A stretch of DNA of 64,000 nt from Viscum album (GCA_963277665.1 OY728142.1:13034001-13098000), one strand, 5' to 3'; numbered from the stretch's first letter, positions 1-12,000 are shown. Numbers and translations: made by a program. Notes: generated by a model not told the origin, from the letters alone.

Positions 1-1315
1 CCTAGGGAAGAAAAATAAGGTAGCAAATACATTAAACAAGAAATATTATAGAGTCCTGAACAAAATGAGGATTAAAATAGATTCTATATTCATAGATTTA
101 CTGAATATATATTGGGGAATTATTAAGTAAGTAGAAAAATCACTACTTTTTTAAATTATTTTCAAACCTTATTTTTTGGAAATATAAAAAAATTTCACCC
201 TGGTGATGAGAATTTTCAAAATAAAATTAAAGCCATAAATTATGGGAAATTGGAAAATGTCATGTATGAAGTTGGAGTTCTAAAATTTGGAAAGAGGTTA
301 CCTATTCTATCTATACCTGATCTAAAAATAGAATTATTATATGATACACATATATTGATTTTCTCTATACACCCTAGTGTCACCAAAATGTATAGATATT
401 TGAAGAAACAATTTTTTTTGGAAAAATATGAATATAGAAATTGATGATTATATGTATAGATGTTTGGTTTTTCAAAAAGTAAAGGCTGATACAAAGAATT
501 CTATATGATTCATGCAACCTCTAACATTACTATCTGAAAATTGGATGACATTACTATACACTTTATCACTATATTACCTAATACACCTATAATGAATGAT
601 GCAATTTCGTTTATTATTGATCACCTTACCAAAATTTCATATTTCCTCACTATATGAGAAGATTTACCTCTTGAGAGCTGCATAATGCTCTATATTAATG
701 AAGTTGTAAGGACTCATGGTGTAAATATTTCAATTGTGTTTGATCATGATCCATGATTTACATCTATATTTTGAAAAATTATTCAGAAGGGTCTTAATAC
801 TGATCTTCATTTGAGAATTTTCTTACATCCTCAAAATCATGGGAAGTTCCAAAGGATTATTCAAACATTGGAAGATAGGTCGAGGGAATTATCACTTTAC
901 TTTCAAGGTATGTGGGATCAGTATTTACCCTCAGTATAATTTTATAATAAAAATAGATTCTATCCAAGTATTCAAATGGAAATGTAAAAATCATTAAATA
1001 GAGGAAGATGTAGTACTTAAACTTTTGGGATGAAGTTAGTGCTCAAAACATGTTGGGGATAAAATGGAAAATGTAAAGGCTATTCAGGATTATATTAGAG
1101 CATCTTATAATTGGAAAAAGTTTTATATTGATAACCAAAGGAAATATTTGTAATATCAAGTGGGTGATCAGGTTATATTGAAAGTGTTTTCAAGGAATGG
1201 TGTTATAAGGTTTAGTATGAAAGTAAAACAGACCCATAGTTACATCAGAAGTTTTGAAAGTTTGGATAGAATTAGAGTTGTGGATTACTAATTATAAATG
1301 CCCCAAAGACTATCT
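1..1315 (+). pseudogene. Ty3/gypsy pol relic: RNase H end and integrase
   Basis: Decayed 3' half of a Ty3/gypsy pol. The first 40 bases read VANTLNKK, matching the ADALSRK end of RNase H. The integrase zinc-binding region follows (HPSVTKMYRYLK near 366-405), then a stop-ridden catalytic core recognisable near 545-900 by its order of motifs, and the C-terminal region (NWKKFYIDNQRKYL near 1110-1150; a GPFEIL-like stretch near 1235). Integrase joins element cDNA to host DNA in the nucleus; this copy has many stops and shifts and cannot do so. The frame is cut at 1315 by a solo LTR and resumes at 6149. The 5' part lies outside the window. Family assignment is firm, clade is inferred. Confidence 0.85.
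1311..1315. repeat. Target-site duplication TATCT, left copy
   Basis: TATCT directly precedes the LTR starting TGTAACACCCC at 1316 and recurs directly after the LTR end at 6144-6148. Five base pairs is the usual duplication length for Ty3/gypsy integrase. Confidence 0.85.
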
Positions 1316-2933
1316 TGTAACACCCCAGGTAAATAAAGAATATTAAATCTTTATATTTATCCATATTTGTGAATCAAATATTAATATTACTTTAAAGGGG
1401 ATGCTATGCTCGATGGCGTACCCAATACGCAACAACGAGTTTCTTAGGAATCTTATATTGCACTCTAATAGTAAAATAATATTATGTTAACGCCTAGCCG
1501 TTGTAATGGCGGGAATGAACAGAACTAACTAAAAAATGACTATATATGTTTGTCAAATATTTTTACTTTTTACAATAAATGTTAGAGGATTAAAAATGCG
1601 AATGAATCCAATTTTAAGCGTAAACATTCTAATATTATTTAAAAGGTCGATTAACCGCCTTTTGATGGAGAACCTCTTTTAAATCCACTTTTTGACAATT
1701 TTATGTGTTATATTTGAAAAAATAAAATTATTCTTTAGAATCGGGACATCAAAATTTACTTTGTGTAAATTTTTGGTATTTTTCCGAAAAAGTTCAATTT
1801 TTAATGATTAGTGAAAAATGTTGTATTTTAATTCAAAACCTCCTTTTAATCTAATTTATTTATATGACTAGATTATATTTTGAATTGTTTTTAAAGTTAA
1901 ATTAGAATATATTTTTACCATTTAATCCAATAGTGGTCGATGGAATTAATTTCACTTTGAAATCGGACTTAAACTAGTGTCAATCTTTTGATACTTTTTG
2001 TTTCATAAAAACACGCTATTTGTTTTGACAGCGGGAATTAATTATTAAATTAATTAATGCAACTTATATGTTTTGAATTTTTTAAAATAGACATCATTTT
2101 TGAATTCAGAATATCAAATATATCTTAGGATGAATTTTTGGTAATTTTCTAAAAAACTTCAATTTTTGATGAATAGTGAAACCACTAAGTGGTACTTATA
2201 AAAACTGATTTTCCGTTTAAATAAAATTTTGCCACCTTTTTGTTTTGAATTTCAAAAATACAACATAAATGGTTGTCATTAAGAAGTAAAATGTGGTTCA
2301 ATGGGATTAAAATAATTTTTTGGTGAATAATAACTTATTAAGTTTTTAATCGTGATTAGAGGTAATTAGTGTAGTTTAAGGTAAGAATAAAGTTTTAATA
2401 AAATGAAATAACCTAGACACATGTCCTACCCTCATTGGATGTTTCATGTCCGACCAATACAATCCATGGGTCAACTTGGGGACCCCATGGAGCCATTTTG
2501 GTTGGAAAATGACATAAATACCTTTTTATTTAATGATAAAGTAAAAATGACACAAACATGAGATGTTTTAGTAAAACAATTTTTACCTGGGGTTATAAAA
2601 GTAATATTTTTGACTATAAATAGTAATTGGAAAAATAAAAAGATTTACTACATCATAGTATTTTGTTTATAATTTTTAGACATTAAATAAATTAAATTAT
2701 TTATGACATCATGATGATGCAGCGATGACCTCATTATTTAACGATTTAAAAAAAAAGGAAAGATAATGTAATATCTAAGACCTAAACATGTCCAAAACCT
2801 ATTGTATGGGTGTATTTCTAACCCTTATCACCTTGTAAACGAATTATATCAATGAGGGACCTTTTAAATCCGAAACTCATTTTCAAATAAAGTAACATTT
2901 GCTTACTTTCCAAGAGTGCCCCTCCTCTCCTCT

Positions 2934-2940
2934 TATAAAA
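2934..2940 (+). promoter_or_regulatory. Candidate TATA box of the solo LTR
   Basis: TATAAAA lies in a C-rich stretch, 177 bp before a donor-like AAAG/GTAATG at 3111. This is the same order as in the array LTRs, where the spacing is 146-147 bp. The promoter role is inferred from position and motif. Confidence 0.5.
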
Positions 2941-3279
2941 GGCCCCCACCTCTACCTCCATAACCACACCTCTCAAGCCTTTGGCTCGGCCAAACTCTTC
3001 CCATTTCATTTATCCACATCCCTATATAACTCTTTGAAGCCTAACTTTGGGAAGAATCCTTTCCAAGGAATCCTTTGAGCTCAAATCAAAGGAAGTTGCC
3101 CGATTTAAAGGTAATGTCTTCACTTGTGTTCTTTTGTTTTATTTTGCTTCTCCAACCCCCTAAACTCTTTTTATTCATTTATTTTGTAACAAATCCAGTA
3201 TCTTCAATATACTAGGATGTTTTTATAAGAATTATTTGAGCTACACTTACACACACCTACATCTAATGGTTGAAGAACA

Positions 3280-3720
3280 TACTGTTTCCGTGGATGGCGA
3301 ATTTCTGCCTCCCAAAATGATGATTGTTCAACATTCTTCTAACACCTTCAAAGGTGGCCATTAAGATGAAAATATATTTATATATGATATATAATATGTT
3401 TATGTTTTACTTAAGATTCTGTATTTTTCATTTATGGCATACCTTTATGGTTTCCATTATGGGTAAACGCGATATCTTCATTTAAGGAAGTGCGGACTAC
3501 CGCCCCCTCAAAGTGATTTGATTCGTTAATACCATATGTGGTACGTATAAAGGATATATTTAATGATATTATATATGACACCATACTGGAATTAAAATAC
3601 TATTATGTATCATTATGTTTTAATTCCATTAAATATGAAATAGAAATGGAAGTAGCGTTCATGTGTACGTACGGCTTACCGTCTCCATGAACGGTGCATT
3701 TCATTTCTTAACTCTAAATG
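3280..3720 (+). repeat. Three degenerate hairpin modules of ~185 bp in the solo LTR
   Basis: A motif with a central GCCTCCC, ACCGCCCC or ACCGTCTC recurs near 3307, 3499 and 3678. The third copy is bounded by arms GAAATAGAAATG (3637-3648) and CATTTCATTTC (3697-3707), which pair with one bulge. The arms of the first two copies are weaker. Equivalent modules occur in the LTR at 6460-10050. Confidence 0.5.
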
Positions 3721-4038
3721 TTATGTAATATTATAAATGCATGAATATACTGGATATATATTATATATATGATATATACATAATTAATACAATTCTGGAT
3801 ATAATGAACCTTTGACCACACGAACAACATGTAATTTTAAGAAGTCCACTTTCGACTTAAGAACCAAGTATCGACAAAACAAACATTATTAACTTAAATG
3901 ATTACATAATGTCTATGACATGGTAATAAGTGATATAAAAGGAATAATGAACTTGAAAAAGGTTCTTAATGAAGTATAAATTAACTCAAGTTTATTATTT
4001 AGGAGATTGAAGAATGATATAGTCAAGTCGGACCCGAG

Positions 4039-5210
4039 GTAAGGGATCCTACTCCTCTCTTTCTTTTTAAGTACACTCTTTTATGTCATTCCTTTTAAAG
4101 CTCATCTTTCTTGTTATTGGGATGTTATTTTATATTACTATTACTGTAATTTTTTTATGCTCATATGATGAGAGACCCTATTACCTCTCATTAATCCATT
4201 TTGGAAGTGTTGAGTGACGCCGTTAGGCTGCTGAATTTTCGTAAGAGATCTAACTTCTCTCTTCCTTTTTAAGTACTCTCCTTTATGTCACTTCTATTAA
4301 GAACCTATTTGTTATTTTGGGGGATGTTCTGTTATATTACTATTTCTATAAACATTATGTTAATATGATTAGAGACCCTATTTTATCTCATCAATCCATT
4401 TTGTAAGTTTTAAGTGGCGCCGTTAGGCTGCCGAGTTTTCGTAAGGGATTTTTCATCTCACTTTTATTCCCGTGATATTTATGCTACATTTGCCACAATT
4501 TCACTTGAGTGGTGTATGTACTGCCCATTATTTTACTCATTGTGTAATATAATTTCATTTATGATTATTTACATCAATTTTGTATTGTCCTTCTTTCACG
4601 GGGTGCATGTCTCAAAAGATACCCATGTCGGTAAGGGGACCTTTCACCCTCCTCTTTTTGTAAAAGACTTGTTTTGTTATGTCTTTTAATTCCCATAATA
4701 TTATGTAGGGATATGTTCTTCTATATCCTTATTGATTTAAATTTTATTTCCAAGTGATGAGATACCCCTTTTTATCTCTCATCAACTCATTTTCTGAATT
4801 TTGTAGTGACGCCGTTAGGCCGTCAAATTTTTGCAAGGGAACTTCTTAACCCAAATTTGATTCTTTGGGATAATCTTGTACTCCTTGAATATGTCATTCT
4901 ATGAATATGTGTGAATAACCTCTGATTGTTTTACACTTAATATCCACTTATATTGGGTGTATTCGTTTGTCACACATAATTATGTAATTGATTTATCCTT
5001 AAACCAAAGATACCATCTTTGTAAGGGACTTCATCTCAATCTCCATTCATTGAGGCATATTTTGTTTTATACATAACATTATTTTATACGTTGTATAAAC
5101 CCCTTTGACTTTTACGTTTATTCAAAAGGAATATTTTATCTATAAAGCGTTTTACTAAATGACAAAAAGGAATGTTTCTTTTTACGTACGCAGTGACAAC
5201 GACCTTTTCC
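4039..5210 (+). repeat. Degenerate ~197-bp tandem repeat array in the solo LTR
   Basis: Six units begin with G(T/C)AAG(G/A)G at 4039, 4241, 4441, 4631, 4833 and 5021, so spacings are 202, 200, 190, 202 and 188 bp. Units 1, 2 and 4 share pyrimidine-rich CTCTCTTTCTTTTTAAG-like starts, a GAGAGACCC/GAGATACCC stretch and a GACGCCGTTAGGC end. Units 3, 5 and 6 are more alike to each other, suggesting an alternating higher-order order. The start motif resembles a 5' splice site. The repeat lies inside the region that could be a leader intron. Confidence 0.75.
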
Positions 5211-5440
5211 GCCGCCAGAGGTATTATTTGATCTTTGGCTTCCTCAACAAGTCGTAATGTTTTTAAAATAAAATAAATACCATGTACGTTTTTGTATTTT
5301 GGTATTGAAAATGGTTTTGATAAAGGATTCTATTATGTCAATATATTAAAATGATATATTGTGATTGAAATGTGGAAATGTTATCATTACTTTATGTTGG
5401 TTTTATGTGTTATAATTTTATAATGGTACTTGGACATTTT

Positions 5441-5640
5441 ACGGGTGGTTACGTGATAAACCATATGATGGGTGGTGCCGTGAATACCAGGACGGGTGGT
5501 TACGTTATAACCTCCAATGCATTGGGTATGGAAGTTGTCCGTATGGCTATTCCATTAAGTATGTATGGAAGTTGGCCGAATGGCTATTCCATTAAGTGAT
5601 ATGTGTGGAAGTCGACCTAATGGTTATTCCATTTAAGTAT
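5441..5640 (+). repeat. Short tandem repeats (~25 bp x3, then ~38 bp x3) in the solo LTR
   Basis: GGGTGG recurs at 5443, 5470 and 5494 in units of about 25 bp. TGGAAGTxGxCC followed by ATGGxTATTCCATT recurs from 5529, 5566 and 5606 in units of 37-40 bp. The same LTR position in the 18.6-43.6 kb array has a 31-bp repeat, so this part of the LTR is prone to expansion in more than one family. Confidence 0.65.
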
Positions 5641-6143
5641 GTTTATGTCCCAAGTTACCTTTATATGTTATCTGATCTTTATATAGGTTTTATGGTAATC
5701 TTTTGGTTACAGAAGGGTAAGTAATGAACTTTTTTTCAGTGAATAGTTTTTACTACTTAGAAAAGGTGAAAAGTATTACTTTGATAAAGTATACATGGTT
5801 TACTTGTTGATTTGAAAAACTAACAGTTTTCATTCTTTGTGTATCCCTTACTGAGCTTTTTATGCTCATCACAAGTTTTTGAAATGTTTTTCACAGGACT
5901 TAACGTGGAACAGGGTCAAGGATGGGATCAAGGGAAAGTCATGCTACCTAAAACATGGAACTAGACATGTTTCTTTTTAAGAGTTTTTATTTTATGGAAA
6001 CTTAGTAGAAGTTTCAACTTTGTAATATTTTAAGATGTAATAGTTATGTCCTAATTCTATAAAACTCTAAACCTGAAAAGATCCTCAATGTGAATTATTC
6101 ATTTAATTCAATATTAAGTAAGGTTTAAGGCCGGGGCTTTATA

Positions 6144-6148
6144 TATCT
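6144..6148. repeat. Target-site duplication TATCT, right copy
   Basis: Matches 1311-1315 exactly. Directly after it the interrupted integrase frame resumes. Confidence 0.85.
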
Positions 6149-6459
6149 AGATTCCATGACGTGTTCAATATATATTTTTTAAAGAAGTATATTCTATAAC
6201 TAAAACATGTTATAAAATATTAAGGAATATAATTAGAACCAGATATTTCTTTCTATGAAGTGTCAATCTAGATTATTAATACTAGAGAGTGAATTTTGAG
6301 GAATTATATGACTCTATTGGTAAAGGTACTTTAGAGAAATCATAACACGGAGGAAGCAATGTCAGAACCTGAGGATGTTATGAAGAAGAACCACCCTCAT
6401 TTTTTTAAAGGCAACATAAAATAAAATTTTAAGGAATAAATTTATATGGGAGGGAATAA
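6149..6459 (+). pseudogene. Ty3/gypsy pol 3' end with chromodomain-like tail and PPT
   Basis: Continuation of the pol relic split at 1315. The residues RFHDVF follow the insertion, as expected after the PQRLS read just before it. Further on, VKVL and RNHNTEEAMSEPEDVMKK then HPHFF (about 6319-6405) match the C-terminal tail (VKVLWRNH...EEATWE...YPHLF) of plant chromoviruses, which is thought to guide integration to chromatin. Stops are present. A purine-rich TATGGGAGGGAATAA (6445-6459) directly before TGTAATATC is the polypurine tract that primes plus-strand DNA. Confidence 0.82.
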
Positions 6460-7499
6460 TGTAATATCATTATATTTTAAAAGAACACTATGTTTGATAG
6501 TATATACAACACGCAACACTAAGACTAAACAAACAATAAAATATTGTTATTTAAATATAACCATTATAACCAACCCATTGAATTAGAGTTTATGAATAGT
6601 AATAAACATATTATGAAATATATATGAAATATATAATCGATAAAAATATATTTATTAATACATAGGAAATAAACACTCAATTTTTACTAAAGTCATTTTA
6701 TTTTTCAAAGATATGTTTTCTACAAAAATTATTTTTACTAATTTCTCAGAGAAAATAATATAGTTAATTTTTTATTATTTTAGAAAAATTATTTTATATA
6801 ATGAACTTTATTTTTTAAATAATCATAATAAAATTATTTTAGGGTTATTTTTTATTTTTCTAAAAATTTTATTTTCCAATAATTTTTAAAAAATATTTCA
6901 TTTTATTGAAAACTGTTTTTTTATTTCAAGAATTTATAAATTTTAATTTTGTTTTAAAATGTTTTAAAATAAAAATATTTTCAATTATATTATTTATATT
7001 CCAATTATTATCTTTTCAATGAATTTTATACTTGAATTTTTTATGAAAATATTTTTATACTAAAAATATATTTTTTTCTGAAAAGTCCTCTTTCACTGTG
7101 TTTTTCAGGTTTAATTTTAAATTAAAGTCCAAAAATTATATGAATTAAATTTGATAAAATAGATCCCATATTTTTAATAATCATAATTAATATTATTCAA
7201 CATGTTTAAATTAATTTTTTTGTCATCATTAATAGTAAAAAGAATAAAAAACTGTTACCACTATTATGGTTAAAAGAGGTTAACTAGCGGTTAAACTAAG
7301 AATATATGGTTTAAAATGACATAAATATTGTATAATTTATATTCTATGGATTTAATTTTACTATAAAACATATAATATTCATAAATTTTTAATTTTAGAG
7401 CCATATTGGTTGAGTAATACATTAATAAATTTTATTCTTTTTTAAAATTCCATGTGTGTCCTCTCCCCCACATATGTATGGACACCCCTTCTCCTATCC

Positions 7500-7506
7500 T
7501 ATAAAA
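7500..7506 (+). promoter_or_regulatory. Candidate TATA box of the 6460-10050 LTR
   Basis: TATAAAA follows a CT-rich stretch, about 340 bp before the first hairpin module, as in the related solo LTR (about 370 bp). The role is inferred. Confidence 0.45.
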
Positions 7507-7802
7507 ACTTAAAAATACTTTATTATTTGCTAAAATATTCTCAAATAAATTATTTACATCCTTAAACACTACCTATATTCCCTATTTTTATCATAAAACC
7601 ATCATTGGATGGTTTTAGGTAGAAACCTAAAGAAGTTTCCCAAGAAGAGTTATAGTTCATAACCATGCATTTTCATTTTATTTCTTATTCCACTACATTA
7701 AAAACATATTAAAACATCATAAAATAATAAAATAATATATTACATACACATATATGTTTTTATGTTATTTTCATACCACATATCCATCTCCTATTTGATC
7801 AA

Positions 7803-8255
7803 ATGAGAAATAAAACCAGCGTTCATGTGTATGACGAACTACCACCTCACAAACCGATGTAATTAATTTCTCATGACTAACTATAAAGGTTTTTTATAAT
7901 AATGGATTTAATGTATATATATATTATATTCAAGAAATATATATTTTTCAATAAAATTAACATATCTTATACTTTCATAAATTTCCATTCCTTGAAAAAT
8001 GAAATCGTCGTTTGTGCATTCGTGTGGACTACCACCTCCCCAAAGTGATGAGATTCATTTTTCACTACCAAATAAAATTGATGATATATATAAATTTATT
8101 TAATTAAATAATATTATATTTATTATGAAGTTATATTTACTTAAACATAAAATAATTCTTTCTTTATTTCAATCCTGATCATTGAAAATGGAAACGTTAC
8201 AGAAGCGTACAAAGAGCCTACCATCCCTATGATTGTAACATAGTTCAATTTTCAA
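7803..8255 (+). repeat. Three stem-loop modules, period ~190 bp
   Basis: The core ACCACCTC/ACCATCCC lies at 7841, 8031 and 8220 (spacings 190 and 189). Each core is flanked by inverted arms: ATGAGAAAT 7803-7811 with ATTTCTCAT 7866-7874; GAAAAATGAA 7994-8003 with TTCATTTTTC 8054-8063; TTGAAAAT 8182-8189 with ATTTTCAA 8248-8255. The arm sequences differ between modules yet stay complementary within each. Confidence 0.75.
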
Positions 8256-10050
8256 ATCCATAATTAATTTTTGGTTTTTAGAATATAATTGATGTATAAA
8301 AATGTAAATTATTTCTTTATTATTTCTATATATATAATGTAATAGTTTATTCTTTTACAATAGTCAACCTAATGAAGTCATTTTGGACATATGAACTGAA
8401 TATTATCAAAATGTATGACATGACCATAATTGATTAAGTAATTAAATATAAAATGGTAATAAGAAATAAAAGGTATAATTAACTAGATTTTTTGATAAAG
8501 TAAATAATTAAAATGATTTTATTTTTTAGGAAGGTAGAGAACATATGTGATGAGTTAGACCTAAGGTGGGGGACTTCATCTCAATTTCAACTTTATTGAT
8601 ACATATTTGGTATTATGCTCTAACTTACTTTACATGGTGTATATAATTACCATTTTAAGTATGTAACCAGAATATATATTTATTCATTATGATTAATTAT
8701 TAAATTCAAGTTATTCTTTAAAGAGAAAGGTTTAAAAGAAAATCTAATCTTATTTCTCTTTTTGATTGGGTATGTTTTTCTTTCATGTCCATACTATTCA
8801 AAATTATTTTAAAAAAGTCATTTTTATTACTCAGATGATTTTAAGGAACTTTTATGTTATCCTTTACATTTTATATGGTTTTAAGGAAATATTTGTAATG
8901 TTTTCCCCTAAAGGTCTATTTTTAACATTATTGTCAAAATGTCAAAAGGAATGTTTTTCTTTTAATGTTTAAAACATCAACAAAATTTTTTATCACCATA
9001 AATATTTTATTCCATTTAAATTATTCTATAAGATTTCAATTATTTTGAAAAGTAAATTAATTATTTAATATTATTTTAAATGTTTTATTGATATTCTTTA
9101 AAATACTTTTTTTACAACAAAATCAATTTTTATGATGGTCATTGTTCATCTCTTGATTAAAATTTAGACATTAACATTATCTTGAAAAATTCACTTTCTT
9201 ATGATCATTAGAAATTAAATTTACCTTAAATATACATATTTTTTATTATATATATACTTATTTATTAAAATCTATATCATATATACATATATATTTTTAC
9301 TATGAAAGTTATTCGATTGACTGGGAAAATTTGAAAAATTTGTATTATTTACTCAATATGGATACTTGTTGATAAGGTATGTTGTTTATGAATTGAATTG
9401 AACATTAAATAAAATAGGAATTAATTGCACATGAAAGGATTGATGGGGACTAAAATTATATATCCCCTCAATACATTGACATGTCTCATGAGGCAAATCT
9501 GTAAGAATTAAATTGGGTTTTGCTGTATACCTCCCATTGGATAAACTGTCTTGGCACAAGGCTTTGATGTTATAGATATAATGATGTCTAAAATCATGAT
9601 GTTTAATATTAATCATGTTCTATTTTAATAATTTAGTTATTATTATCCATGATATTACTACATTGATATTATACATTGATGAATATCATGCGCAATTTAT
9701 TGATTATATTGAATGTGTTTTAAATTATTTACCTTTCCATATTGATTAGTCCTTATTGATTCATGATAGATTCTACTGTACATAATTACAATAGGAATAT
9801 AATATCACCCTTTATTTGTTTTATTTTCCCTAGGATAAGAAGAAGAATATTATTAATAATATCAAGGATTTATGAATTATTTTATGTTATTTATTTTATA
9901 TTTATATTGTAATATGAGAATCATATATGCACTTGGTTTATCAAGAATAATAAATTGATCTATCCTTATGGATGAGATCATTTTTATATTATACCAATGT
10001 AATAATGTAGAAACTGTTTTTGGGTTACTATTGTTATTTTTGTTGTTACA

Positions 10051-12000
10051 CCATAAATACGCTAAAATAATTATAATTCAATATGAGAATAATTTGTGAA
10101 AAATTACACACCACAATCCACACATTCAAATCACACTACATGATTTCATTCATACATGTAGGAGATTATCATTAAATTACGGATGCATATTTTATTGTGG
10201 TATAAAGGTAGGAATGATCTTGATTCCTCTGGATATTTTAATTAGAATGCGGATTGGGATCTTGAATGAGATTTAAATTACATATGATCACATGTTTCCT
10301 AGATTTTTTAAGTTTCCAAATTAAATATAGAAATAAAATATTCATGATTTATTGTATATAAAAAATAATTAGAAGAAGAAGATGAGAGGTATTTGGCACT
10401 ACTTTTACTCAGATAAACATTAATGGTTGATGAATTAGAACTTAAAATTTTACCTAAAATAAGAATTCCTACTTGTATTAAGGATGAATAACAAAGAGAA
10501 GAATAAGAAATCATAAGATACCACTATATTGTAGTAAGTGATCAATTGAGTACTTATGAATTAGAAAAAGAAGAAGATAATAGTTGGTGTGTTACACTCC
10601 ATGATTATGGAGTAGTAAATGTATTACTCAAAGGTTTGTGAATGGATCCACTCAAGGGATATGTGAGTTATTCACTATATGGTTGTGAGGACAGAGCTGT
10701 GAGAGATAGTGAAGACCAATGGGAAGTTAGAACCTTGTGATGTAATATAAAGACCCTCTTGTGGAATACCATATCACATGATATGATTTTATATAATTAT
10801 TATGACATACTATGTCGTTTAAATTCTTGTATTAATAGTAAATGATTTTATAGTTGAAAGGATTAACAAATTACAAAAAAGGAGTATACTTTCAATGCCA
10901 AACCTTGTCAATAACTTATGTTCTTTCCAATATTTCCTACCCTATTCAATTAAAAATGAGAGTTGTAAGGAATAAGGGATAAATATTTAACATATCATAA
11001 TGGATGAATTAAATGAAACAAATTTTAAAAAATAAAATGATCAATGATCCCCCAAATGATCTAGTTATACCTAGGTACTTAAATTTGTGTAAAGGTTAAC
11101 CGAATATCCTCTGATTAAATTTAAAATTTTTCCTAGTTGTTTCAATGTACTCTTTAATTTCTATATTTTAGTAAAATTATTAGTTCCTTTAGATGAATAT
11201 CCTAATGTCTATCTTAATTAAAGATAATATACAGGTTTATCAAAAATCTCAAATAAAAAATATGAAATATAAGGAAAAGAAATAGAGAAAAATATCCCAA
11301 ATAAAAACAATGATCTTCTACTAATTAAAGAAGATCAAATTGGTTATTTCTCATTTACTAAATCTTTTATAGTGATCCCTTTGAAGAACCTAGTTCAATA
11401 TTTATAGTGGATCAAGAGGATAAATCTATAGAGTTAATTAAAGACCTATAATCTGAATTTAAATATTATTTGAATAAAATACATAATGAAGTGTTCACTT
11501 ATATATTTAGTGATATTAAGGAACTAATTTATGAAATGGAATTGATAGAAAAAGAAACTGAATAAATGGAAAATTCACTAAGTAACAAGTTTAGAAAGTG
11601 AATTACTATCATATACCTTACATAAGTAAAGTAAAAATTGTTATCACTTAGAAATAAATGATTTTACCTTATTGAAGAGTATTTTCACCTGAATGTTTTT
11701 GGGAAATTTGTGTCAAAAAATTTATTTATAGAATTTATAAATGTACTTGATTTTTTTTAAAACCACTATTAATGTTAAAAATTCTAAATTATAGGTTTAA
11801 GTAAAAAAATTTTATTCCTCACTAGGTAAAGTTATATATGAGTTTTTGAATTAGGGTGTGTGAGATAAAACCAATTCCTATTTTAGATCTTGTTTCATAA
11901 TTAAATAAAATAATATTCTCTCTCATTTTAATAGTAATTCATAATAAAATATGAAAACATACATAGTATAATTTTGTACTTGGTTCACCATATATGGGAA
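10051..12000. other. Unassigned AT-rich relic DNA with two partly open frames
   Basis: No LTR, PBS or PPT is secure here. Two plus-strand stretches look coding-like. At 10561-10737 a frame with one stop contains HDYGVVNVLLKGL, then a stop, then MDPLKGYVSYSLYGCEDRAV. At 11365-11561 a frame with one stop contains SDPFEEPSSIFIVDQEDKS, then KYYLNKIHNEVFTYIFSDIK. I do not recognise either. A retroelement gag or a degraded pararetrovirus-like sequence is possible, but no diagnostic motif supports either. Confidence 0.35.

Larger units (their letters stand above)
1316..6143 (+). mobile_element. Solo LTR of a long-LTR Ty3/gypsy element (4.8 kb)
   Basis: Starts TGTAACACCCC and ends CTTTATA, flanked by the 5-bp duplication TATCT, with no internal gag or pol. 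It is therefore a solo LTR left by recombination between the two LTRs of a full element. At 4828 bp it is long for a plant LTR. It is a distant relative of the 18.6-43.6 kb array LTRs: both carry the GTTAGGCTGC module, the CAATGCATTGGGTA module, the ACTGAG...CTCATC stretch and a TTTTTC(A/T)(C/T)AG site near the 3' end. It holds a TATA box at 2934, hairpin modules near 3300-3710, a ~197-bp tandem array at 4039-5210 and short repeats at 5441-5640. No PBS or PPT lies beside it, as expected for a solo LTR. Confidence 0.88.
6460..10050 (+). mobile_element. LTR, probable 3' LTR of the pol relic at 1-6459
   Basis: Begins TGTAATATC right after the polypurine tract and appears to end in TTGTTGTTACA at 10050, giving TGTAA/TTACA ends. 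The end is supported by position: a CCCTAG acceptor-like site at 9829-9833 lies 217 bp before it, compared with about 250-275 bp in the other LTRs. Contents: a TATA box (7500), three hairpin modules (7803-8255) and a GGTGGGGGACTTCATCTC module at 8574. The matching 5' LTR would lie left of the window, so the target duplication cannot be checked. The right boundary is less sure than the left. Confidence 0.7.

Noticed and set aside
250..444. Open frame of 64 codons on the plus strand
   Set aside because: It is a surviving piece of the integrase zinc-binding region (HPSVTKMYRYLK), not a separate gene.
4414..5599. Open frames of 75-91 codons inside the solo LTR
   Set aside because: They run across tandem-repeat units of an LTR, have no recognisable domain and occur by chance in T-rich sequence.
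7803..8255. Spaced repeats with palindromic arms read as a possible CRISPR array
   Set aside because: Period 190 bp, non-identical repeats and a plant retrotransposon LTR context; no cas genes.
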